Positions 43,273 to 51,370 of a stretch of 64,000 nt of DNA are shown piece after piece. Within the stretch, counting starts at the first letter, position 1. Each line of letters begins with the position of its first letter. Source of the DNA: Salinibacterium xinjiangense (GTDB lineage Bacteria > Actinomycetota > Actinomycetes > Actinomycetales > Microbacteriaceae); NCBI RefSeq assembly GCF_014645015.1, contig NZ_BMLC01000003.1:183109-247108 (forward strand). The letters are read 5' to 3'. Made by a program: the position numbers and the translations under genes. The notes under the pieces are model-generated. The model had not been told where the DNA came from and ran no database searches. It was given only the letters and a program-made list of their open reading frames with translations.

Positions 43273-44217
43273 ATGCAGACCTTCACATCCACCTCCGATG
43301 TTCCGCAGGATTTCGGACCCAGCGCTGTCACGATCGGTAAGTTCGACGGAATGCACCTCGGCCATCGTGCCGTGGTCTCGGCGCTGCTCGGCCTGGCTCG
43401 TGAACGCGCTCTTACCTCGATCGTGGTGACATTCGACCGCAACCCGCTGAGCCTGCTCCGCCCCGGGATCTGCCCACCGGCCCTGGCGAGCAACACGCAA
43501 AAACTTGAATCCCTGGCGGATGCGGGGGTGGATGCCACGCTGCTGGTGCACTTCGACCACGAGTTCAGCGCGCTGACGGCCACCGATTTCATGCAGCAGA
43601 TTCTCGTCGATTCCCTCCACGCGGCCGTGCTGCTCGTTGGGGCCGATTTCCGTTTCGGCCACGGTGGTGAAGGCACTATCGATACGCTGCGCGACTTCGG
43701 GCGAAGTCATGGGATCGATGTGCTGGTGGTCGACGATGTGGTGCGTGAGGACTCACGGCGGGTGTCGTCCACCTCGGTGCGCGAGCTCATCATCGAGGGG
43801 AAGGTCGCCGAGGCCGCCGTGTTGCTCGGCGCGCTGCACAGCATCCGGGGCACCGTCGTGCACGGCGCACAGCGCGGTCGCACTCTCGGATATCCGACAG
43901 CGAACCTGTCGCCCGCGGTCGAGGGGCTCGTGCCGGCCGACGGCGTCTACGCCGCATGGATGACGGTGGATGGCGTGCGCTATCCGTCCGCGGTGTCTGT
44001 GGGCAACAACCCGACCTTCGACCGGGTTCCGGCGAAGCAGGTCGAAGCTCACGCCATCGACGCCGATGTCGATTTCTACGACAGGGCAGCCGAGGTCTCG
44101 TTCGTCGACTTCATCCGCGGGATGCGCAAATTCGACGGGGCAGCGGCGCTTGTCGCTCAGATGGCTGCCGATGTGAGCGATGTCAGGTCGGTGCTCGGTG
44201 TCGCGCAGAGGGCCTAG
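43273..44217 (+). CDS. ribF: Bifunctional riboflavin kinase / FAD synthetase
   Basis: 314 aa. Makes FMN then FAD. The N-terminal nucleotidyltransferase domain has VTIGKFDGMHLGHRAVV and the FGHGGEGTI loop. The C-terminal flavokinase domain has GTVVHGAQRGRTLGYPTANL, then NNPTF and FVDFIRGMRKF. The frame is open upstream but ATG 43273 gives a normal start. A series of ~16-bp repeats begins at its 3' end and crosses the stop codon. Confidence 0.94.
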   Translation: MQTFTSTSDVPQDFGPSAVTIGKFDGMHLGHRAVVSALLGLARERALTSIVVTFDRNPLSLLRPGICPPALASNTQKLESLADAGVDATLLVHFDHEFSALTATDFMQQILVDSLHAAVLLVGADFRFGHGGEGTIDTLRDFGRSHGIDVLVVDDVVREDSRRVSSTSVRELIIEGKVAEAAVLLGALHSIRGTVVHGAQRGRTLGYPTANLSPAVEGLVPADGVYAAWMTVDGVRYPSAVSVGNNPTFDRVPAKQVEAHAIDADVDFYDRAAEVSFVDFIRGMRKFDGAAALVAQMAADVSDVRSVLGVAQRA

Positions 44218-44265
44218 CGCGCAGAAGGCCTAGCGCACAAAAGCCCGGCGTGCAGGAGCCCTGGC
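44203..44265 (+). repeat. Four ~16-bp tandem repeats across the ribF stop
   Basis: Units GCGCAGAGGGCCTAGC (44203-44218, including TAG stop), GCGCAGAAGGCCTAGC (44219-44234), GCACAAAAGCCCGGC (15 bp) and GTGCAGGAGCCCTGGC (44250-44265). The second copy retains the stop triplet. Confidence 0.85.
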
Positions 44266-44275
44266 GCCGGCCACT

Positions 44276-45214
44276 TCACCCTGCGATGAATTCGGCGCGG
44301 TGGATGAGGGCGGCTGCGCCGATCAGGGGCCCTTCCCCGGACAGCCCGGACGGGATGACCCGCACCTTTGCGACGAACGGGAACGGTGCTCTCAGCGCTA
44401 TCGCATCCCTGATGTAGTCGAACAGGTCGGGCGTAACGTGGGAGAAGCCCCCGCCGATGGCGACGAGGTCGAGATCGACGAGAGCCGTGGATGACGCGAT
44501 CGCCTGGCCGATCGCACGACCGGAGCGCGCCACAGCGGCGATCGCAATGGAATCCCCTGCGGCATAGCTTGCCGCCAGATCTTCGCCCGTCGCGCCGAGC
44601 CAGCCCTGGCGTCGTGCCCATGCCGTGGTCTTCGGGCCCGAGGCCACAGCCTCGACGCAACCCGTTCCTCCACACAGGCACGGATCGTCGAAACCGCCGA
44701 CCTCGACGTGGCCGATGTGTCCGGCATTGCCGGTGGGACCGGCGATGGCCCTGCCGCCGAGGATCAGCCCGCCGCCGATCCCGGTCGAGACCACCATCCC
44801 CATGAGGTTGGATTCACCCTGGCCAGCACCGATCCAGTGCTCGGCGAGCGTGATGCACTCTCCGTCCATGCGCAGGGTGACGGGAACTCCGGGCACGAGA
44901 GCTGCGATCTGGTCACGCAGGGGATACTCCCGCCAGTTCGGCAAATTCAGGGGGGACACCCTGCCATCAGCGACGGTGATGGGGCCTGCGCTGCCGATGC
45001 CGACCCCGACGAGGGTTGCGCCTTCCGGAAGCATGGCAATGGCCTGCAGAACCACTGCGTCGGCGCTCGCCGCAAGCATCTCGCTTGTCGACGTACCGCC
45101 GGTTGGCGCCCTGAAGCGACTTCTGGGAAGCACGTTTCCCGTGGGGTCGACCAGCGCGGCCTCGATCTTGGTACCCCCGAGGTCGACCCCGAGGGCGAAG
45201 ACTGCCCCGCTCAT
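44276..45214 (-). CDS. ROK family protein (glucokinase-like)
   Basis: 312 aa. N-terminal ATP motif FALGVDLGGTKIEAALVD, substrate region MVVSTGIGGGLILGG, the Asp-containing NAGHIGHVEVGG, and the zinc-binding CLCGGTGCVEAVASG. Lacking a DNA-binding domain, it should be a sugar kinase (glucokinase or N-acetylsugar kinase type) rather than a repressor. ATG 45214 is chosen as the family start; it overlaps the upstream membrane-protein gene by 4 bp. Confidence 0.9.
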   Translation of the reverse strand: MSGAVFALGVDLGGTKIEAALVDPTGNVLPRSRFRAPTGGTSTSEMLAASADAVVLQAIAMLPEGATLVGVGIGSAGPITVADGRVSPLNLPNWREYPLRDQIAALVPGVPVTLRMDGECITLAEHWIGAGQGESNLMGMVVSTGIGGGLILGGRAIAGPTGNAGHIGHVEVGGFDDPCLCGGTGCVEAVASGPKTTAWARRQGWLGATGEDLAASYAAGDSIAIAAVARSGRAIGQAIASSTALVDLDLVAIGGGFSHVTPDLFDYIRDAIALRAPFPFVAKVRVIPSGLSGEGPLIGAAALIHRAEFIAG

Positions 45215-45606
45215 GAACCGGCTCCTGTCGGTACGGTCATCCCCGCTAACGAGGTCGCGAGATAAAACGCGACGACGATCAGGATGACGCCTGCGAGCGG
45301 CCACAGGAAGATCACTTTCTTGCGAATGAGCGAGACGATGACCATTCCCACCGACGGGACGTAGCTGAGGATCATCACCGCTATCAACGCCAAGACCGCG
45401 ACGGACAGTGCGGTGGAGTTGCACTCGAGCCCCGTAAACGGCCCGCTCCCGCTCCCGCAGTCGGCGGTCACGCTGCTGAACTGGCCGGCGTGAGTGAGAA
45501 CAGTGAGCGTGAGCACCGCCCCGAACGCCAGCAGGATGACCGGGACGACGATGTCGATCGTGGGTCGGCCTGTATCGCGTCGGGGTGAGTCGAGGGAAGA
45601 TTTCAC
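45211..45606 (-). CDS. Hypothetical membrane protein, 131 aa
   Basis: Three likely transmembrane segments (IVVPVILLAFGAVLTLTVLT, VAVLALIAVMILSYVPSVGMVIVSL, FLWPLAGVILIVVAFYLAT). The first loop has two Cys (ADCGSGSGPFTGLEC) that could form an extracellular disulfide. The start is set at GTG 45606, since TATGCT lies 6 nt upstream; GTG 45627 is a longer option. It overlaps the ROK gene and shares its transcript. Family not recognised. Confidence 0.75.
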   Translation of the reverse strand: MKSSLDSPRRDTGRPTIDIVVPVILLAFGAVLTLTVLTHAGQFSSVTADCGSGSGPFTGLECNSTALSVAVLALIAVMILSYVPSVGMVIVSLIRKKVIFLWPLAGVILIVVAFYLATSLAGMTVPTGAGS

Positions 45607-45612
45607 GCAGAC

Positions 45613-45618
45613 AGCATA
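45613..45618 (-). promoter_or_regulatory. -10 box TATGCT, leaderless
   Basis: On the minus strand TATGCT ends 6 nt before GTG 45606. Confidence 0.5.
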
Positions 45619-45662
45619 TGGCGTCACCGTCCGCCGTTAAGGACGTGTCCGGCTCGGCGGCG

Positions 45663-45668
45663 TACGCT
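45663..45668 (+). promoter_or_regulatory. -10 box TACGCT, leaderless SRPBCC gene
   Basis: TACGCT ends 6 nt before GTG 45675, favouring that codon over ATG 45681. Confidence 0.5.
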
Positions 45669-45674
45669 CAACGA

Positions 45675-46196
45675 GTGACCATGCCGAGCCTTCACCTCCA
45701 ACGGCGCTACGAATTCGCCCCCAGCATCGTGTGGGATGCGCTCGTCGACTCCGAACTGGTCGCGGGCTGGCTGGGCGACGCGGTGATCGAACCCGAGCTC
45801 GGGGGCGCCTACAGTGTTCGCGGAATCACCCCGGGCCCGGCGATCGGCGTCGACGGCCGGATAGTCGACTTCGATCGGCGCGTGCATCTGCGTGTGGCAG
45901 GCAGCTCCGGAGCCATCCTGGATCTCACCCTCGACGAGGTTGCCGGTGGCAACAGGGGTTCCAGCACCCGGCTGAGCGTCCGCATAGCCTCAACGGTCGA
46001 AGCGGCCTTCGCTGCCAGGGTAAAAGCCGATTGGCTCATCAGTCTCGACCAGCTCGGCGACCTGCTTCACGGGCATCCGGTTGATTGGCAGCACTGGGAT
46101 CGCGACTACGCCGCAGCCTGGTCGCAGCACCTCGAGGGGGCAGCTATCGATCCTGCGATCGAAGGACCGGGTTCGCGTCGGCATCCCCGTGGGTAG
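45675..46196 (+). CDS. SRPBCC/AHSA1-like domain protein
   Basis: 173 aa. The pattern LQRRYEFAPSIVWDALVDSELVAGWLGDA is typical of SRPBCC (START-like) polyketide-cyclase/AHSA1 proteins that bind hydrophobic ligands; the rest (GGAYSVRG, RIVDFDRRVHLRVAG, STRLSVRIAS) fits the helix-grip fold. Ligand and role unknown. The TAG stop is the first half of the TAGAAT box that serves deoC. Confidence 0.75.
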   Translation: MTMPSLHLQRRYEFAPSIVWDALVDSELVAGWLGDAVIEPELGGAYSVRGITPGPAIGVDGRIVDFDRRVHLRVAGSSGAILDLTLDEVAGGNRGSSTRLSVRIASTVEAAFAARVKADWLISLDQLGDLLHGHPVDWQHWDRDYAAAWSQHLEGAAIDPAIEGPGSRRHPRG

Positions 46197-46199
46197 AAT
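46194..46199 (+). promoter_or_regulatory. -10 box TAGAAT, leaderless deoC
   Basis: TAGAAT ends 6 nt before GTG 46206, preferring the second of two adjacent GTG codons as the deoC start. It overlaps the stop codon of the preceding gene. Confidence 0.55.
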
Positions 46200-46205
46200 T
46201 CTGTG

Positions 46206-47270
46206 GTGAATGTAACGACGCAGGGCCTCCCTGCCCAGGCGGCACAGGCGAAGGCTGCCCAGGCCGCACAGGCGAAGGCACTGGCCCCAGCCGAGCGGGC
46301 GCTGAGCATGATCGGCGGCGATCTGACCGAGAAGAGCCTCAAGCTCCACCTCGAAGGGCTCGCCGGTGTCGACGCCGTCGGGCTCGAACAGCGAGCCGCA
46401 GCCCTCGGCACCCGATCCATCAAGACCACGTCGAAGGCCTGGGCCCTCGACACCATAATCGAGCTCATCGACCTGACGACGCTCGAAGGTGCAGACACCC
46501 CGGGCAAGATTCGCTCGCTCGTCGCGAAAGCGGTCAATCCTGACCCCTCGGATGCCACGACCCCCCGGGTCGCGGCCGTCTGCGTCTACGGCGACATGGT
46601 TCCCCACGCGGTAAGTGCTCTCGGTGGTGCCTGGTCCGGCGGCACAGGCAGTGGAATCAACGTCGCCGCAGTCGCCACGGCATTCCCCAGCGGACGCGCC
46701 TCCCTGGCTGTCAAGATCGCTGACACGTCGGAAGCCGTCGCCTCCGGCGCCGATGAGATCGACATGGTCATCGACCGTGGCGCCTTCCTTGCCGGAAACT
46801 TCGGCCTCGTGTTCGACCAGATCGTGGCGGTCAAGGAGGCCTGCCGCCGCTCGGATGGCAGCTTCGCGCACCTCAAGGTGATTCTGGAGACCGGCGAGCT
46901 GAACACCTACGACAACGTGCGCCGGGCATCCTGGCTCGCAATCCTCGCTGGCGGCGATTTCATCAAGACGTCGACGGGAAAGGTCTCGCCAGCAGCGACG
47001 CTTCCCGTCACCCTGCTCATGCTCGAGGTGGTGCGCGACTGGCACCGTCTTACCGGAGAGCGCATCGGAGTGAAACCCGCTGGCGGCATCCGCACCTCCA
47101 AAGACGCGATCAAGTACCTCGTGACGGTCGCAGAGACCGTGGGCGAGGAGTGGCTGAGCCCGCATCTCTTCCGGTTCGGTGCGTCGAGCCTGCTCAATGA
47201 CGTGCTGTTGCAGCGACAGAAAATGACAACCGGCCGCTACTCTGGCCCCGACTACGTGACGATGGACTGA
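46206..47270 (+). CDS. deoC: Deoxyribose-phosphate aldolase
   Basis: 354 aa. Cleaves 2-deoxyribose 5-phosphate to glyceraldehyde 3-phosphate and acetaldehyde in deoxynucleoside catabolism. The Schiff-base Lys254 lies in DFIKTSTGK; GVKPAGGIRTSKDAIKYL carries the second conserved Lys, and ASGADEIDMVID the Asp. It has an Ala-rich N-terminal extension (AQAAQAKAAQAAQAKA), longer than the ~225-260-aa core family. Two aldehyde dehydrogenases follow at 2 bp and by 4-bp overlap and may oxidise the acetaldehyde. Confidence 0.93.
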   Translation: MNVTTQGLPAQAAQAKAAQAAQAKALAPAERALSMIGGDLTEKSLKLHLEGLAGVDAVGLEQRAAALGTRSIKTTSKAWALDTIIELIDLTTLEGADTPGKIRSLVAKAVNPDPSDATTPRVAAVCVYGDMVPHAVSALGGAWSGGTGSGINVAAVATAFPSGRASLAVKIADTSEAVASGADEIDMVIDRGAFLAGNFGLVFDQIVAVKEACRRSDGSFAHLKVILETGELNTYDNVRRASWLAILAGGDFIKTSTGKVSPAATLPVTLLMLEVVRDWHRLTGERIGVKPAGGIRTSKDAIKYLVTVAETVGEEWLSPHLFRFGASSLLNDVLLQRQKMTTGRYSGPDYVTMD

Positions 47271-47272
47271 CG

Positions 47273-48799
47273 ATGACCGATCGGGAAAAACCCGCCCCCA
47301 GCCGATTCCTCGATTACGCGCCGGCACCCGAGTCGACCAGCATCCTGCATCTCAAGCCCAGCTATGGGCTGTTCATCGACGGTGAATTCGTCGACGGGCA
47401 CGGTGCACCGTTCACGACCATCTCTCCGGCGACGGAGCAGCCGATCGCCGAGATCGCGAACGCAGATTCATCTGATGTGGATGTCGCGGTTGCTGCGGCC
47501 CGCTCGGCCTACACACGCACGTGGAGCAGGCTGTCTGGCGCCGATCGAGGCAAGTACCTGTTCCGGATCGCCCGGCTCGTGCAGGAACGCGCCAGGGAAC
47601 TCTCCGTCGCCGAGAGCCTCGACAATGGCAAGCCGATCAGGGAATCACGCGACGTCGATGTTCCTCTGGTCGCCGCATGGTTCTTCTACTACGCGGGATG
47701 GGCTGACAAGCTCGACTATGCGGGTCTCGGCCCGAACCCCCGATCGCTCGGTGTGGCCGCACAGGTCATCCCGTGGAATTTTCCTCTGCTGATGCTCGCG
47801 TGGAAGGTAGCTCCCGCGCTCGCGGCAGGAAATACGGTGGTGATCAAGCCAGCTGAGACGACCCCGCTGTCTGCGCTCATTTTCGCCGAGATCCTGCAGC
47901 AGGCGGATCTTCCCGCCGGCGTCGTCAACATCATCACCGGCGCGGGGAACACCGGTGAGGCTCTCGTCAACCACCCGGACGTGAACAAGGTGGCCTTCAC
48001 CGGTTCCACCGCCGTCGGTCGCGCCATCGCAAAGTCGGTAGCAGGCACCGGCAAAAAAGTGACGCTCGAGCTGGGTGGCAAGGCTGCGAACATCGTCTTC
48101 GACGATGCCCCGATCGACCAGGCCATCGAGGGCATCGTCAACGGGATCTTCTTCAACCAGGGTCATGTGTGCTGTGCTGGCTCTCGACTGCTCGTGCAGG
48201 AGAATATCCACGAGGACGTTGTCGACAGGCTGAAGTCTCGCCTGATGACCCTGCGCCTCGGCGACCCGCTGGACAAGAACACCGACATCGGCGCGATCAA
48301 CTCGCGTGAACAGCTGGAGCGCATCCGTCAGCTCAGCGACATCGGCGAAAAGGAGGGCGCCGACCGCTGGACGGCCCCGTGCAAGATCCCCGATAAGGGC
48401 TTCTGGTTCGCACCGACCATTTTTGACAATGTCTCGACCTCCTCGACCATCGCGAGGGAAGAGGTGTTCGGGCCCGTGCTGAGCGTGCTGACGTTCCGCA
48501 CTCCTGCCGAGGCGATCGCGAAGGCGAACAACACGCCTTACGGCCTGTCTGCCGGCATCTGGAGTGACAAGGGCTCGAAGATCCTGGCCGTCGCGGATGG
48601 CCTTCGTGCCGGTGTGATCTGGGCCAACACCTTCAACCGGTTCGACCCCGCCAGCCCGTTCGGTGGCTTCAAGGAGAGCGGATACGGTCGCGAGGGCGGT
48701 CGGCACGGCCTCGCGGCATACCTCGAGAGTGCTGGCTGGGCGTCACCGCAGGCGATCTCGACTACCGGTTCGACGAGCAGGAAGAAGGCCACGTCGTGA
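47273..48799 (+). CDS. Aldehyde dehydrogenase (full length)
   Basis: 508 aa NAD(P)-dependent enzyme. The NAD-binding QVIPWNFPLLMLAWKVAPAL, the general base Glu in VTLELGGKAANIV, and the catalytic Cys300 (with an adjacent Cys301) in NQGHVCCAGSR are all present; EEVFGPVLSV and the C-terminal FGGFKESGYGREGG complete the fold. It starts 2 bp after deoC. The likely role is oxidising acetaldehyde from deoxyribose breakdown, inferred from context. It overlaps the next gene by 4 bp. Confidence 0.93.
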   Translation: MTDREKPAPSRFLDYAPAPESTSILHLKPSYGLFIDGEFVDGHGAPFTTISPATEQPIAEIANADSSDVDVAVAAARSAYTRTWSRLSGADRGKYLFRIARLVQERARELSVAESLDNGKPIRESRDVDVPLVAAWFFYYAGWADKLDYAGLGPNPRSLGVAAQVIPWNFPLLMLAWKVAPALAAGNTVVIKPAETTPLSALIFAEILQQADLPAGVVNIITGAGNTGEALVNHPDVNKVAFTGSTAVGRAIAKSVAGTGKKVTLELGGKAANIVFDDAPIDQAIEGIVNGIFFNQGHVCCAGSRLLVQENIHEDVVDRLKSRLMTLRLGDPLDKNTDIGAINSREQLERIRQLSDIGEKEGADRWTAPCKIPDKGFWFAPTIFDNVSTSSTIAREEVFGPVLSVLTFRTPAEAIAKANNTPYGLSAGIWSDKGSKILAVADGLRAGVIWANTFNRFDPASPFGGFKESGYGREGGRHGLAAYLESAGWASPQAISTTGSTSRKKATS

Positions 48800-49653
48800 C
48801 GCGACTCGCCATCCCCAAGACATACAAGCTCTACATCGGCGGCAAATTTCCCCGAAGCGAGAGCGGGCGCACCTACGAGGTCTCCACGAAGGACGGCAGG
48901 TTCCTCGCCAACGCGTCCCTGGCCAGCCGTAAGGATGCCCGCGACGCCGTCGTGGCTGCACGCTCAGCTTTCGCGGGCTGGTCGTCGGCCACGGGCTATA
49001 ACCGCGGGCAGGTGCTCTATCGCATCGCTGAACTGCTCGAGGGACGTCGCGACCAGTTCGTCGACGAACTCAGCGCAACCGAGGGCCTGACCAAGCCTGC
49101 GGCAACCGCACAGGTCGACACAGCCATCGACGCCTGGGTCTGGTACGCGGGCTGGGCAGACAAATACGTCCAGGTCGCGGGCAACGCGAATGCGGTGAGC
49201 GGTCCCTACTTCAATCTGTCAACGCCCGAGCCCACCGGCGTCGTCGCGATCATCGCGCCACAGTCCGGTAACTCGTTGCTCGGGCTCGCGAGCGTCATAG
49301 CTCCCGCTATCCTCACCGGAAATACCGTCGTCGTCGTGGCCAGCGAGTCCGCGCCGCTCGCCGCGGTGAGCCTCTCCGAAGTTCTCGCCACAAGCGATGT
49401 GCCCGGGGGAGTGGTGAATATCCTGACCGGATCTCCCGCCGAGATCGCGCCATGGCTCGCGGGTCACGCCGACGTGAACGCTATCGACCTCGCCGGGGCA
49501 GGGCTGCTCGACTGGGTCGACCTGCAGATCATCGCAGCAGACACCCTGAAGCGCGTGCTCGCCCCCGAGGACGGCGCGCCGCCACCTTCGCTCGAGCGCA
49601 TCGTCGCCTTCACCGAGACGAAAACCGTGTGGCACACCAAGTCGCTGATCTAG
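48796..49653 (+). CDS. Half-length aldehyde dehydrogenase-like protein lacking the catalytic domain
   Basis: 285 aa, about half of a normal ALDH. It has the N-terminal NAD-binding domain (KLYIGGKFPRSESGRTYEV, TGVVAIIAPQSGNSLLGLASVIAPAI, GNTVVVVASESAPLAAVSL) but APQSGN replaces the usual PWNFP. The Glu- and Cys-bearing catalytic region is missing; the tail (DTLKRVLAPEDGAPPPSLERIVAFTETKTVWH) is distinct. GTG 48796 overlaps the ALDH stop (GTGA). Its clean frame and tight coupling argue for a real partner subunit rather than a pseudogene. Confidence 0.82.
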   Translation: MTRLAIPKTYKLYIGGKFPRSESGRTYEVSTKDGRFLANASLASRKDARDAVVAARSAFAGWSSATGYNRGQVLYRIAELLEGRRDQFVDELSATEGLTKPAATAQVDTAIDAWVWYAGWADKYVQVAGNANAVSGPYFNLSTPEPTGVVAIIAPQSGNSLLGLASVIAPAILTGNTVVVVASESAPLAAVSLSEVLATSDVPGGVVNILTGSPAEIAPWLAGHADVNAIDLAGAGLLDWVDLQIIAADTLKRVLAPEDGAPPPSLERIVAFTETKTVWHTKSLI

Positions 49654-49744
49654 CGGTATCGCCCAGGCAGGTGAGTGCACCGGCTGCCCTTCTGGAGGCG
49701 TAGTGAACGCTGTCACGGTTCAGCCATCGTGCAGAGTTAATCCC

Positions 49745-49750
49745 TAAACT
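49745..49750 (+). promoter_or_regulatory. -10 box TAAACT, leaderless SDR gene
   Basis: TAAACT ends 7 nt before ATG 49758. Confidence 0.5.
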
Positions 49751-49757
49751 TAGGTGC

Positions 49758-51353
49758 ATGCGAATCCTTGTCACAGGGTCTACCGGATACATCGGCGGGC
49801 GCCTCGCGCCCAGGCTTGCTGAGGCTGGCCATGAGGTCAGGGTGCTGGTGCGTGACCCGCTCAAACTGCGGGATGCGCCATGGGCCGACGACGTCGATGT
49901 CGTCACCGGTGATCTCTCCCGAGCCGAGGACGTGGAGCGTGCGGTCGAGGGCGTCGACGTGCTTTATTACCTCGTGCACGCCATGGGCATTCGCGGAGAC
50001 TTCGAGAGCATGGAGATGACGGTAGCCAACACCGTAGCTACCGCGGCCGCTGCTGCCGGGGTCAAGCGCATCGTCTACCTGGGTGGGCTACATCCCGATG
50101 TGCCGGTGGACTCGCTCAGCCGCCATCTTCGCAGCCGCGAGAAGGTGGGCAGGGTGCTGATGGAATCCGGCGTGCCGACTATCGCCTTCCAGGCCGGGGT
50201 TGTCATCGGATCGGGATCGGCTTCCTTTGAGATGGTCCGTCATCTCACCGAGGTGCTGCCGTATATGCCCGCGCCGCAGTGGGTGCGCAACTTCATCCAG
50301 CCGATCGCAGTGCGCGACGTGCTGTATTACCTCACCGAAGCTGCCGTGGTCCCGGGCAAGATAAATCGCACCTTCGACATCGGCGGTCCCGAGGTGCTGC
50401 GCTACGGGCAGATGATGAATGGATATGCGCTTGAGGCGGGGCTCCGCCAACGCCCGATCGCGAGCCTTCCCGTGCTCACCCCGTGGCTCGCATCGCAGTG
50501 GGTGAATCTCGTGACGCCGATACCGCGTGCCCTCGCGGTTCCGATTATCGAATCCCTGCAGTTCGACTGCGTCGTGAACGAATCCGACATCCGTTCGGTG
50601 ATCCCCGACCCGGAGGGTGGCCTCACCAGTTACCGGACGGCGGTACGCCTCGCACTCGCGAAGATGAACGACGGCGAGGTCGAGACGAGCTGGCAGAACT
50701 CCACGGTCGCCGGCGCGCCGAGCAACCTCATCCCGAGCGACCCAGAATGGTCCGGCCACACGGTATACGTCGACCTTCGTGAACAGCATTCAGCCGCCCC
50801 CGTCGAGCGGCTTTGGGAGGTCGTGGAGGGCATCGGCGGGGCAAATGGCTGGTATTCCTTCCCCTTGGCCTGGGCCCTGCGCGGCTGGGCAGACAAACTC
50901 GTCGGCGGCGTCGGCCTTCGCCGCGGTCGCCGGAACGCTTCATCACTCGCGGTAGGCGAGGCTCTCGACTTCTGGAGGGTCGAGACTCTCGAACGGGGAC
51001 GCTTCCTGCGCTTGCGCGCCGAAATGAAGGTCCCGGGGCTCGCCTGGCTCGAGATGACCACGACCGATGATGGGGCGGGCGGCAGTCATTACCGCCAGCG
51101 GGCGGTCTTCTTCCCCACCGGGCTCGGCGGGCGGCTGTACTGGATGGCGATCCTGCCCTTCCACGGGGCGATCTTCAGCGGCATGGCGAACAGGATCACG
51201 GCCGCTGCGGCCCAGCCGGCCGTGTCACACCGTGCGAAGTCAAAGTCTGCAGAGTCGAAGTCTGCAGAGTCGAAGCCTGCAGAGTCGAAGTCTGCAGAGT
51301 CGAAGTCTGCAGAGTCGAAGTCTGCAGAGCCAGAGTCGATCACCAACTCCTGA
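49758..51353 (+). CDS. SDR-type NAD(P)-binding protein with DUF2867 domain
   Basis: 531 aa. N-terminal Rossmann fold with ILVTGSTGYIGGRLAPRLAEAGH, as in atypical SDR/NmrA-like proteins; RNFIQPIAVRDVLYYLTEA fits that family. The C-terminal half (WYSFPLAWALRGWADKLVGGVGLRRGRR...RLRAEMKVPGLAWLEM) matches DUF2867. The catalysed reaction is unknown. The extreme C-terminus is a run of SAESK repeats encoded by a 15-bp DNA repeat, probably disordered. Confidence 0.85.
   Translation: MRILVTGSTGYIGGRLAPRLAEAGHEVRVLVRDPLKLRDAPWADDVDVVTGDLSRAEDVERAVEGVDVLYYLVHAMGIRGDFESMEMTVANTVATAAAAAGVKRIVYLGGLHPDVPVDSLSRHLRSREKVGRVLMESGVPTIAFQAGVVIGSGSASFEMVRHLTEVLPYMPAPQWVRNFIQPIAVRDVLYYLTEAAVVPGKINRTFDIGGPEVLRYGQMMNGYALEAGLRQRPIASLPVLTPWLASQWVNLVTPIPRALAVPIIESLQFDCVVNESDIRSVIPDPEGGLTSYRTAVRLALAKMNDGEVETSWQNSTVAGAPSNLIPSDPEWSGHTVYVDLREQHSAAPVERLWEVVEGIGGANGWYSFPLAWALRGWADKLVGGVGLRRGRRNASSLAVGEALDFWRVETLERGRFLRLRAEMKVPGLAWLEMTTTDDGAGGSHYRQRAVFFPTGLGGRLYWMAILPFHGAIFSGMANRITAAAAQPAVSHRAKSKSAESKSAESKPAESKSAESKSAESKSAEPESITNS
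51246..51335 (+). repeat. Six 15-bp tandem repeats coding SAESK
   Basis: Units of TCTGCAGAGTCGAAG at 51246, 51261, 51276 (CCTGCAG variant), 51291, 51306 and a diverged sixth at 51321. Each adds five residues (SAESK/PAESK) to the SDR protein's tail just before its stop. Copy number is likely to vary between strains. Confidence 0.95.
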
Positions 51354-51358
51354 CGCGC

Positions 51359-51364
51359 TAGCGT
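51359..51364 (+). promoter_or_regulatory. -10 box TAGCGT, leaderless ribokinase
   Basis: TAGCGT ends 6 nt before GTG 51371. Confidence 0.45.
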
Positions 51365-51370
51365 GATGGA

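Noticed and set aside
48796-49653. Pseudogene call for the half-length aldehyde dehydrogenase
   Set aside because: The frame is intact, the start overlaps the previous gene in the normal coupled way, and the end carries unique sequence rather than a decayed catalytic half.
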